From an uncultured Clostridia bacterium (GTDB lineage: Bacteria > Bacillota > Clostridia > Peptostreptococcales > Anaerovoracaceae), in contig CAKQMV010000003.1 in assembly GCA_934255135.1 (NCBI GenBank), positions 1 to 64,000 on the forward strand: 64,000 bases of DNA, read 5' to 3'. The translations under genes and the position numbers were made by a program. The notes beneath the pieces are model-generated. The model saw only the letters and a list, made by a program, of their open reading frames with translations. It was not told where the DNA came from and did no database searches. Shown here piece after piece: positions 33,895-41,157 of this stretch. Every line of letters begins with the position of its first letter. Positions within the stretch are counted from its first letter, which is position 1.

Positions 33895-34674
33895 CTAAGC
33901 TAATCCGAATAATCCAAGGTACCACGAAATCAGATCACTTCCATACAGAAGCGCCACTGCTATTCCAAGCACCAGGAACGGTCCGAATGCAAAATGGTCC
34001 TTTCTTCCCTTTGATCTGCTCGCAAGCAGCCAGATTCCATATCCGCCGCCTGTCAGAAGTGCAATCATCGCAGCAACAAGCATGTTCTGCCATCCAAGCA
34101 TCAGTCCGGCTGCCGCACACAGCTTAATATCCCCGCCGCCAAAACTGTCCTGAACCACCAGGTTCATAAGTATCATCGGCACCGAAATCTCAAAAAATCC
34201 GATTACCGATCTTAATATATTCACATCCTGCGACAACCATATCCACACCGGTGCCATCACCAGCACAGCTATGTTTAAACCATCCGGAATTTCCATCGTA
34301 TCAATGTCTATAAGTGCAATTACAAGCAGGATGCATAACACCACAAAAGCCGCTGCGGCCTGCCAGGTAAATCCCAGAGCAACCGTGCAAAGTATTGCAA
34401 TTGCTCCCCCAAGCAGTTCTATCAGCGGATATCGAATAGATATTCTTGATTTACAATATCTGCAGCGCCCTCCGAGCACTGCATAACTTAAGATTGGAAC
34501 AAGATCCGCCGCTTTGAGCTGATGATTGCAGCTCGGGCAGAACGATCTTCCCTTCGCGAAGCTTATTCCTGCCGGGATTCTGTAAACGAGCACGTTCAGA
34601 AAGCTGCCGATGCAGACCCCTGTCACAAAAACGAACCCGTAAATCACAGCCCAGGCTGCGTACAACTGGAGCAA
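33895..34674 (-). CDS. pilD: Prepilin peptidase / N-methyltransferase PilD
   Basis: 259 residues with about seven helices. The N-terminal part has the zinc-binding cysteine pairs CPSC and CRYC. The aspartic-protease residues are in IDIDTMEIPD and the FGGGDIKL motif. It processes and methylates all prepilins of the operon. It lies between the pilin and pilC. Confidence 0.95.
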   Translation of the reverse strand: MLQLYAAWAVIYGFVFVTGVCIGSFLNVLVYRIPAGISFAKGRSFCPSCNHQLKAADLVPILSYAVLGGRCRYCKSRISIRYPLIELLGGAIAILCTVALGFTWQAAAAFVVLCILLVIALIDIDTMEIPDGLNIAVLVMAPVWIWLSQDVNILRSVIGFFEISVPMILMNLVVQDSFGGGDIKLCAAAGLMLGWQNMLVAAMIALLTGGGYGIWLLASRSKGRKDHFAFGPFLVLGIAVALLYGSDLISWYLGLFGLA

Positions 34675-34726
34675 AAGCTTCTCCTCTCTCCTATTCTGAG
34701 AATATATTCTTAAAAATATATTTGTG

Positions 34727-34753
34727 AAGGGCTGCCGCCATGCGACAGCCCTT
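34727..34753 (-). terminator. Hairpin after the pilin gene
   Basis: AAGGGCTG and CAGCCCTT with further CGC/GCG pairing inside, followed on the minus strand by an AT-rich stretch. It may be a partial terminator that lowers expression of pilD-pilW relative to the pilin. Confidence 0.65.
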
Positions 34754-34763
34754 GTTATTGTAT

Positions 34764-35195
34764 TTAATTGGTTAACTTATCAACAGTAAACTTCTCAGCT
34801 GCATTCACATCATAATTCACAGCATATTTTCCATCTGGCGATGTATATCTGAAACGCACTACCTGATTTGTCTCACTTAACAAAACAGGATAAAAATAAG
34901 TCTGAGTTATTTCTGCAAGTTCAGCAGCATCAGAACCTGCAGCTGCGGACATCTTATAATATCCATCCTGCATTCCATCTCTACCTTTATCTGCATCACT
35001 GTAATGTTCCGATGCAGAAGTCTGTGCAGCAAGCAGTATTGTTCTAGCCTCAGTAACCATAGTCTTCTGTTTTGCTTTCTCAATCCAGCCTGTAAGTGCC
35101 GGAATCATAATCGCCGCCAAAATAGCAAGGATTACAAGCACTACAATCACCTCAACAAGTGTGAATCCCTTCCTATTTCTTCTGTACCTTAACAT
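34764..35195 (-). CDS. pilA: Type IV pilin (first copy)
   Basis: 143 residues. The class III signal is RRNRKG/FTLVEVIVVLVIL, with Glu5, and the alpha-1 helix ends TGWIEKAKQKTMVTEA. The variable C-terminal domain has no cysteine pair. The first 40 residues are almost identical to the pilin at 37204-37632, and the two genes are separated by the nuclease/array cassette. Likely major or alternative structural subunit; first gene of the pil operon. Confidence 0.93.
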   Translation of the reverse strand: MLRYRRNRKGFTLVEVIVVLVILAILAAIMIPALTGWIEKAKQKTMVTEARTILLAAQTSASEHYSDADKGRDGMQDGYYKMSAAAGSDAAELAEITQTYFYPVLLSETNQVVRFRYTSPDGKYAVNYDVNAAEKFTVDKLTN

Positions 35196-35349
35196 CTCTA
35201 TACCTCAAAAACTTATGTATTTTTATATAGAACACTACTCTAAATATAATGTATTTTTCTCACAATTACAAGTTTGCATACCCTACCCGCAAGTAAAAAA
35301 TATGTAAACCAAAACCGCTAAACCCCTTTCTCGCGCTCCTCATATTGCT

Positions 35350-35574
35350 TTCTACCTACAGGTAGAAGCTTTCCCAATCCCCCCATTGCGTTCTACCCAT
35401 AGGTAGAAATTACTTGCTATCTACGCACACTTTCTACCTGCATTCTCACAAGCCACAACCAGCACAATCTGACACAGATCCAATGGGTAGAAGTTTTCTC
35501 TATATCCCTACTACGTTCTACCCACAGGTAGAAACAAACACCTGCCAAGCCATTCTTTCTACCCACAAAATAAA
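35350..35574. repeat. Array 1: six palindromic units, 41-bp period, 23-bp variable spacers
   Basis: The palindrome TTCTACC-N4-GGTAGAA is complete at 35350-35367, 35391-35408 and 35516-35533. Half or degenerate forms are at 35432-35449 (left half), 35475-35492 (right half) and 35557-35574 (left half). Starts are spaced 41, 41, 43, 41 and 41 bp. Spacers between units are 23 bp and unrelated to each other, with one of 25. A weaker relative may lie at 35281-35298 (CCCTACC-CGCA-AGTAAAA). It lies between the pilin start and the plus-strand nuclease-like gene; the remaining 35575-35802 is AT-rich without further repeats. Confidence 0.9.
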
Positions 35575-35802
35575 AAAATACAAAATATTTTCAAATTTTT
35601 TCGCATGCCCATTTTGCAACATATCATGATCAAACTGTTCAATACCGGTAAAAATCATCAATTCTCACGAAATCCGACATTTTAGTGGGTCTATACAAAT
35701 TCATCAAGCTTATATATGATTCAAGCAACTCCTAGGAACCAAACAAAAGAACTGTAAAGCTCTCAGAGATTCAAACATTCAACATACAGAAAGGACACTT
35801 TA

Positions 35803-36621
35803 ATGAATCTGACATATTACTTAAATGACGTAAGGACCTGGCTATCAAGAAATATCAAAGAGAACTCCAGAAGACTAGAGCTCCTACCAGAAGGGAACCT
35901 TAACATATACAAAGACAGGAAGAGCCTTAAATGCAGACACGTTTTTGAAAATCCCAATGGCACAGGAAAACTCAATCGTCATATCGGCAAAAAGAACGAG
36001 TCCCTTGCCGCCGCTTTATCAGAAGCAACAATCCTAAACAAGCTAATCAAAGATGACGAAAGCAACCTGCTCGCCATCGATACATTTTTAGAAAACTTCA
36101 ACCTAGATGAACGCGGTAAGCTCAATTACAAATACAATGATGAGTATTACAGACTGGCAGAGACCCGCAACAAGAATATAAACATCGACCTTCAAGAATA
36201 CCTGAACAGCAAATACACCACAAGCACACACATGATGCACAAGAAGAAAATCCACACCGACGCAGGCATAGACGTGCGCTCCAAGTCGGAAGCAAGCATA
36301 GTCAACATCCTGCACGAATACGGAATTCCATTTATATATGAGCCCGTGATACATATAAAGAATGAGAATGGCGAACTCGAACAGCGAGTTCCAGATTTTA
36401 TATTCATAGATCCGATGACAGGCAAGCTGTGGATGTGGCAGCATTTTGGAATAATGGACAAGCCCGACTATGCGGCCAAAAACCTCGGCGATCTCCCGTT
36501 ATTCCACCGCTCCGGCTGGGTGCTCGGTCAGAACTTAATAATTACGACAGGTACACTTGAAAGGCCATTTACCCAAGCAGACGCAAGAGCACATTTCAAG
36601 CTTCACTTCCCAGCATTATAA
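35803..36621 (+). CDS. Predicted PD-(D/E)XK-like nuclease between two repeat arrays
   Basis: 272 residues, no signal peptide. The N-terminal half (about 1-150) is charged and mostly helical and I do not recognise it. The C-terminal part has a restriction-endonuclease-like pattern: RSKSEASIVNILHEYGIPFIYE (E163 and E180), VPDFIFID (D198), then LWMWQHFGIMDKPDYA. Firmicute proteins with this pattern usually read WEHFG; here Q213 replaces that Glu. The Shine-Dalgarno AAAGGA lies 8 bases before the ATG. It is transcribed against the pilus operon and is the only gene between the two arrays and the two pilin genes, so it appears to be a separate cassette. Alternatives: a homing- or Vsr-type endonuclease, or a DNA-binding protein that has lost catalysis. 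Confidence 0.6.
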   Translation: MNLTYYLNDVRTWLSRNIKENSRRLELLPEGNLNIYKDRKSLKCRHVFENPNGTGKLNRHIGKKNESLAAALSEATILNKLIKDDESNLLAIDTFLENFNLDERGKLNYKYNDEYYRLAETRNKNINIDLQEYLNSKYTTSTHMMHKKKIHTDAGIDVRSKSEASIVNILHEYGIPFIYEPVIHIKNENGELEQRVPDFIFIDPMTGKLWMWQHFGIMDKPDYAAKNLGDLPLFHRSGWVLGQNLIITTGTLERPFTQADARAHFKLHFPAL

Positions 36622-36710
36622 ATGCAAACAGTAAGCCATCTATACGTGGATAGACTGCCACTTCCGTTGGTTATCGCCAAATATCTTTTTGATTATTGAC
36701 AGCAGATTCC

Positions 36711-37040
36711 GTAGAGGAATCTGCACATTTGATGAAATCCTCTCGGCATCCGTAGAGGAACACATACTTTTACAAATTCCCTCTATGGACCTGTAACTGT
36801 TTTATCGTAGAGCATCTGTCCAACATCAATTAATCCTCTACGATTTTGACCGTCATTAGTAGAGGAACAAGTGCAACCCCGCAAATCCTCTACAAATCAG
36901 TCCCAAATCAGTCCCAAATTACCGTAGAGGATTCAGAATAAACCTGCTGTTTCTCTACGATCTTGCAGAGGAATATTTACAAAGCCTTGAATCCTCTACG
37001 ATGCTGTAGAGGATTCTTTGGTTACTACATAATCCTCTAC
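36711..37040. repeat. Array 2: seven units GTAGAGGA-N19-TCCTCTAC
   Basis: Units (arm, 19 bp, inverted arm; 35 bp each) start at 36711, 36752, 36807, 36859, 36924, 36965 and 37006. In all seven the spacer is exactly 19 bp, with different sequences. Some arms have one or two changes (TCCTCTCG, CCCTCTAT, GTAGAGCA, TTCTCTAC, GCAGAGGA). Gaps between units are 6, 20, 17, 30, 6 and 6 bp; a 6-bp gap gives the same 41-bp period as array 1. The arms share the core GTAGA with array 1. The stretch 36622-36710 before it has no gene. Confidence 0.92.
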
Positions 37041-37085
37041 GTAATTACCTTTACAGCAAAACAGGGATAGTAACATATAAAGGAA

Positions 37086-37127
37086 GGAAGCATTCAGCCA
37101 GCAACCTCTGCTTGCCTGAATGCTTCC
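37086..37127. repeat. Long hairpin GGAAGCATTCAG/CTGAATGCTTCC
   Basis: 12-bp perfect stem with an 18-nt loop between array 2 and the second pilin terminator. On the plus strand no T run follows; on the minus strand TTCCTTTATATG follows. It could end transcription of array 2 or mark the edge of the cassette. Confidence 0.55.
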
Positions 37128-37152
37128 TACATCTGAAAAATCATTGCATAGT

Positions 37153-37179
37153 AAAAGGCTGTCACGCGGACAGCCTTTT
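37153..37179 (-). terminator. Terminator of the second pilin gene
   Basis: AAAAGGCTGTC-N5-GACAGCCTTTT, perfect stem with T run on both strands, 25 bp after the pilin stop. Confidence 0.9.
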
Positions 37180-37203
37180 AGCTTTTCAGTTAATACCTGC
37201 TTA

Positions 37204-37632
37204 TTATTTCTTTTCAGGTTCACCAAACTTAGTATCTGAATTGTAGGTAACCTTATACTTATCGCCAGTATATGTAAATGATTTAACCTTGCAGTTACCC
37301 TCTAGCGTAACTGCAGTGATTGAACCTGTTTTAACTTCAGCAAGCTCTTCAGCATCTGAAATAATTGTCTTGCCTGGATCTGCATCTGTTGCAAGAGGAA
37401 TATCAGCATTAGACTTAAGCGTATTATAATCCTCTGATGCCTCTGTCTGAAGTGCGAGGAGTGCTGATCTAGCCTCTACGATTGTAGTCTTCTTATTTGC
37501 CTTCTCAATCCAACCTGTAAGTGCAGGAATCATGATTGCAGCAAGAATAGCAAGGATTACGAGCACTACGATTACCTCAACGAGTGTAAAACCCTTCTTG
37601 TTGTTTTTTCTGTTCTTAAACATATTTAACAC
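37204..37632 (-). CDS. pilA: Type IV pilin (second copy)
   Basis: 142 residues. Signal KNNKKG/FTLVEVIVVLVIL and a helix ending TGWIEKANKKTTIVEA; the globular domain differs from the first copy apart from scattered positions. It has its own promoter and terminator, so it is expressed as a single gene and is probably the abundant subunit. Lying upstream of the operon, it suggests that an insertion separated the two pilins or that they arose by duplication. Confidence 0.93.
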   Translation of the reverse strand: MLNMFKNRKNNKKGFTLVEVIVVLVILAILAAIMIPALTGWIEKANKKTTIVEARSALLALQTEASEDYNTLKSNADIPLATDADPGKTIISDAEELAEVKTGSITAVTLEGNCKVKSFTYTGDKYKVTYNSDTKFGEPEKK

Positions 37633-37662
37633 CTTTCTCTCTAAATTTACATACTTTAATTT

Positions 37663-37691
37663 AGAATACTCTAATCTAATTGCAATTTCAA
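37663..37691 (-). promoter_or_regulatory. Sigma-A promoter of the second pilin
   Basis: On the minus strand TTGAAA (37686-37691) and TATTCT (37663-37668) are 17 bp apart, about 35 bp before the ATG. AGGTG precedes the start codon. Confidence 0.6.
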
Positions 37692-37740
37692 GGAAATGAG
37701 CTATTGTAAATTATTTTGATTTGTAAGTTTTACTTTTATT

Positions 37741-38121
37741 TTACATAGTGCCATCTCTGTCTGGGATGATTTCGAGCCAGTAGCCGTCCGGATCCTCGAT
37801 GAAATAGATGCCCATCTCGGGATTCTCGTAGCAGATGCAGCCCATTTCCGAATGGAGGGTGTGCGATGCTTCGTAGTCATCTGTTACGAAGGCGAGGTGA
37901 AATTCCTGGTCGCCGAGGTTGTAGGGTCTGTCCATGTCACGGAGCCATGTGAGCTCGAGCTCGAAGTCGCTTTCGGGAGTCTGCATGTATACGATGATGA
38001 ATGAGCCGTCATCAGCGTTTTTGCGCGAGGTCTCCTTCATGCCAAAAGCTTTCTCGTAGAACGTCATGGACTTCTCGAGGTCGAAGACATTGTAATTTTC
38101 GTGAACCATTTTGAATTTCAT
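37741..38121 (-). CDS. gloA: Glyoxalase I-like VOC metalloenzyme
   Basis: 126 residues, two beta-alpha-beta-beta-beta modules. Metal ligands fit glyoxalase I: His in MVHENYNVFD, Glu in FELELTW, His in EFHLAFV and Glu in YWLEIIPD. It would convert the methylglyoxal hemithioacetal to a lactoylthiol. It lies 19 bp after glpK on the same strand; methylglyoxal arises from the triose phosphates that glycerol feeds into, so the pairing is sensible. Confidence 0.88.
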   Translation of the reverse strand: MKFKMVHENYNVFDLEKSMTFYEKAFGMKETSRKNADDGSFIIVYMQTPESDFELELTWLRDMDRPYNLGDQEFHLAFVTDDYEASHTLHSEMGCICYENPEMGIYFIEDPDGYWLEIIPDRDGTM

Positions 38122-38139
38122 GATGTCTCCCCTTTCAAA

Positions 38140-39645
38140 CTATTCTGTGAAGGCTCTGCAAGCCTTGACAGCTCTGTGCCAGCCGGCAAGCTTTTTTGCA
38201 CGGTCGGCTTCGGACATTGAAGGCTCGAAAGTGCGGTCGATTGTCTTGTTCTCAATGATATCCTCGAGGGACATGAAGTAACCTACCTCGAGGCCTGCAA
38301 GGTATGCAGCACCGAGTGATGTTGATTCGATTGATTTGGCACGTGTGATTGTGACATTTGAGATGTCAGCCTGCATCTGCATCAGCAGATCGTTAAGAGC
38401 TGCGCCGCCGTCAACCTTAAGAGTTGTGATATCGTAGCCGAGGTCCTTCGACATTGCTCCGAGAAGATCCTCGTTCTGGTAAGCGAGCGACTCGAGAGTT
38501 GCTCGAACTATGTGGGCGTCTTTGGTGCCACGAGTGACGCCGAAGATTGCGCCTCTGGCGTCGGCATCCCAGTACGGTGCGCCGAGGCCTACAAAGGCAG
38601 GAACCACATAGACGCCATCTGTATCCGGAACCGAGGCCGCTACGGCTTCGGATTCCGGTGATGTATGCACGAAATGAAGCTCGTCACGGAGCCACTGAAT
38701 CGCTGCTCCGCATACGAACACCGAGCCCTCAAGCGCGTATGTTACTTTGCCATCGTAGCCCCAGGCGATTGTTGTCAGAAGGCCGTTATCCGACTCGAGC
38801 GCACGCTCGCCGGTGTTCAGGAGAAGGAAATTTCCTGTGCCGTAGGTGCTTTTGACCTCTCCGTCCTTAAAGCAGCATTCGCCAAAAAGTGCGGCCTGCT
38901 GGTCGCCGGCTGCTCCGGTAATCGGAATAGGTCCTCCAAAAAGCTCCTTGATTGTCTCGCCGTAGTGGTATGAGCTTGGTACCGGTTTAGGGAGCATCAA
39001 GCGAGGAATATCCAGAAGCTCGAGAATTTCGTTGTCCCACTCCAAACTGTGTATGTTAAAAAGCATGGTTCTTGCAGCATTGGAATAGTCAGTTACGTGT
39101 GCCTGGCCACCTGTCATTCTCCAGATAAGCCATGTCTCGATTGTACCGAAAAGAAGCTCACCAGCCTCAGCACGCTCGCGGGCATGCGGGATGTTGTCGA
39201 GAATCCAGCGTATTTTGGTCGCACTGAAGTACGCATCAACGATAAGGCCGGTGCGCGAACGAATCATCTCCTCGTGTCCGTCTGCCTTTAGCTTCTCAGC
39301 ATAATCCGCAGTTCTACGGCACTGCCATACAATCGCGTTGCACACGGGCTCACCCGTCTCCTTGTCCCACACAACGGTCGTCTCACGCTGGTTTGTTATT
39401 CCGATTGCGGCGATGTCTCTGTATGTAAGGTTTGCGGCCAAAAGCGCCTGCTGTGCTGTCGCCATCTGTGTCGACCAGATTTCCATCGCGTCGTGTTCAA
39501 CCCAGCCCTCGTGCGGGAAAATCTGTGTGAATTCCTGCTGCGCCGAGCTGACAATATTGCTGTGCTTGTCATAGATAATTGTTCTTGAGCTTGTAGTGCC
39601 CTGGTCGAGCGCCATAATATACTGTGGTTTTAAAAGTCTTCTCAT
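38140..39645 (-). CDS. glpK: Glycerol kinase
   Basis: 501 residues of FGGY kinase. Phosphate loop MALDQGTTSSRTIIYD, substrate-contact segment NQRETTVVWD, central FGGY signature GLGAPYWDADARGAIFG and LKVDGGAALNDLLMQ. It phosphorylates glycerol. AAGGAGGAG lies 3-4 bases before the ATG at 39645, so the ten residues before MALDQ are probably translated. No glpF or glpD is adjacent. Confidence 0.96.
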   Translation of the reverse strand: MRRLLKPQYIMALDQGTTSSRTIIYDKHSNIVSSAQQEFTQIFPHEGWVEHDAMEIWSTQMATAQQALLAANLTYRDIAAIGITNQRETTVVWDKETGEPVCNAIVWQCRRTADYAEKLKADGHEEMIRSRTGLIVDAYFSATKIRWILDNIPHARERAEAGELLFGTIETWLIWRMTGGQAHVTDYSNAARTMLFNIHSLEWDNEILELLDIPRLMLPKPVPSSYHYGETIKELFGGPIPITGAAGDQQAALFGECCFKDGEVKSTYGTGNFLLLNTGERALESDNGLLTTIAWGYDGKVTYALEGSVFVCGAAIQWLRDELHFVHTSPESEAVAASVPDTDGVYVVPAFVGLGAPYWDADARGAIFGVTRGTKDAHIVRATLESLAYQNEDLLGAMSKDLGYDITTLKVDGGAALNDLLMQMQADISNVTITRAKSIESTSLGAAYLAGLEVGYFMSLEDIIENKTIDRTFEPSMSEADRAKKLAGWHRAVKACRAFTE

Positions 39646-39666
39646 AGCTCCTCCTTCTGGCAGCTT

Positions 39667-41157
39667 CTATACAAAAAGTGCCATAATTGTGTTGCTTATG
39701 TCGATGCCGGAGTCTGTAAGTCTCATGCCCTGTTCATCGATTATTATGTATCCGTCCTTCTGGAACTCAGAAAGCTCTGATTTTATATCTTTATAATAGT
39801 TCCAAAAAGCCTCCGCCGCACCTGTGAGGCCGCTGGCCGTTTCAGAAGTCCGAGCAGAAGCTGGGCCGCTGGCCTTGGCTGAAGCCGATTCGCAAGCGAG
39901 GCCTCCGGCCGTTTCAGAAGTCTGAGCAGAAGCTGGGCCGCTGGCCTCGCCGACGAACCTCATAACTTCCGTGAAGGTCACGCCTTCGCTTCGTCTTAAG
40001 CCTGTGAACACCGCTTCCGAAATATTATCGTGCATACTGTTTCGGTATTCCTCGCTTCGCCATCTGCCTGCAATGTATTCCGTCATGTCACTTGTGTTTA
40101 CATATCTTATTCCATCCAGAAAGCCGCTTGCGCCAAGTCCTACACCAAGATACTCTGCCATGCACCAGTACTTGGAATTGTGGCGTGACCTCTTGCTCTT
40201 GTCACGTGCAAAGCTTGAAATCTCATATCTGTCGTATCCAAGCTCCTTAAGAAGCTTCACGCCCTCGTGGTACATCTCCCTATCGGCTTCGTCCGAAAGG
40301 ATTTCAAATTCGCCTCGTTCCCAGGCTTTATAAAGAGGCGTACCTTCTTCCAGCTGAAGTGTGTACATTGAAATGTGATCCGGGCCAAGTGCAGCCACCG
40401 CCCGGATGTCCGACAGTGCACCTGCAAGGCTCATGCCGGGAACTGCGGTGATCAGATCCAGGCTTATGTTCTCAAAACCGCAGTCCCGGGCGAGGGCGAA
40501 GTCCCTCGCCACTTCCTCGGCCGAATGAATTCGGCCGAGGAACATGAGCCGCTTGTTATCCATTGACTGGACACCCATGGAGATCCTGTTAACACCGGCA
40601 GCCCTGTAACCGGCAAGCCTCTTTCTAACGGCTGCCTCATCATCTCCAAGCGTACCTGGATTGACCTCGAGCGTAATCTCGAGGTCATCCGTAAAGCGGT
40701 ACGATTCTCTCGCCAGCTCTATAAGCTCGCCAATAACCACCGGCTCCAGAATCGATGGAGTCCCTCCTCCGAAGTAGATAGAATCGAAGACTCTATCATC
40801 CATTTCCATATGCGGCGCTTCGTTATTCATTCGCGGTGCTTCGCACCCGAGGCCAGCGGCCTCATTGTCGCCAACGGCACTCGCAATGCCTGTTCCACTA
40901 CTATACGAACGGAGCTCTCGCTTGAGAGCTCCCACATATTCTCTTATTGCATCATCATCCGCAGGACCTGACAGGAATGCACAATATCTGCACTTCCTTA
41001 CACAGAATGGGATGTGGATGTAAAGTCCTGGCAGCTCCCCACCACTGCGGCCAGCGGCCTCAAATTCCGCCGTATTATCAGATGCTTCCGTCGTTCTCAT
41101 TTGCTCATTCGGCGGAAGCTTTCCGCTTTCGCTTGCCGCTGCCTTACTGCTCATCAT
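39667..41157 (-). CDS. hemW: HemW, radical SAM heme chaperone, with repeat insertions
   Basis: About 496 residues, against roughly 380 for ordinary HemW. The radical-SAM cluster CVRKCRYC plus the following FLSG replaces the extra cysteine usual in HemN. GGGTPS, the EVNPGT segment and the C-terminal HemN domain (SKYWCMAEYLGVGLGASGF) are present. HemW delivers heme to respiratory enzymes. Three extra stretches are Ala/Ser/Gly/Glu-rich: the N-terminus (first 45 residues), one before FDSIYFGGGTPS, and one near residues 395-440 made of two 24-residue repeats (ASGPASAQTSETAGGL). These stretches coincide with GC-rich palindromic DNA repeats. The start overlaps lepA by about 14 bp; a downstream start is possible. 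Confidence 0.9.
   Translation of the reverse strand: MMSSKAAASESGKLPPNEQMRTTEASDNTAEFEAAGRSGGELPGLYIHIPFCVRKCRYCAFLSGPADDDAIREYVGALKRELRSYSSGTGIASAVGDNEAAGLGCEAPRMNNEAPHMEMDDRVFDSIYFGGGTPSILEPVVIGELIELARESYRFTDDLEITLEVNPGTLGDDEAAVRKRLAGYRAAGVNRISMGVQSMDNKRLMFLGRIHSAEEVARDFALARDCGFENISLDLITAVPGMSLAGALSDIRAVAALGPDHISMYTLQLEEGTPLYKAWERGEFEILSDEADREMYHEGVKLLKELGYDRYEISSFARDKSKRSRHNSKYWCMAEYLGVGLGASGFLDGIRYVNTSDMTEYIAGRWRSEEYRNSMHDNISEAVFTGLRRSEGVTFTEVMRFVGEASGPASAQTSETAGGLACESASAKASGPASARTSETASGLTGAAEAFWNYYKDIKSELSEFQKDGYIIIDEQGMRLTDSGIDISNTIMALFV
39826..39946. repeat. 72-bp tandem repeat with GAGGCCNNNGGCC palindromes inside hemW
   Basis: 39826-39874 and 39898-39946 are near-identical (offset 72 bp). 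Each begins GAGGCCNNNGGCC and ends GGCCGCTGGCC. The frame is kept (24 codons). Confidence 0.85.
40849..40863. repeat. GAGGCCAGCGGCCTC palindrome in hemW (with a second copy at 41049-41059)
   Basis: The same GGCC-centred motif as in the 72-bp repeats, inverted, at two further non-conserved places of hemW. Other perfect hairpins in the gene are at 40662-40686, 40911-40932 and 40517-40542. Confidence 0.7.

Noticed and set aside
36696..36724. TTGACA before array 2 as a promoter
   Set aside because: A -35-like box exists at 36696-36701, but no -10 box is found at 16-18 bp; the array may still be transcribed from elsewhere.
35350..37040. Canonical CRISPR array
   Set aside because: The conserved parts are only 7-9-bp arms, the period is 41 bp, there are two different arm families and no cas gene is present. 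I describe them as inverted-repeat arrays instead.
36711..37040. Series of intrinsic terminators
   Set aside because: The stems recur at a fixed period without T runs, and the 19-bp interior is too constant in length for chance terminators.
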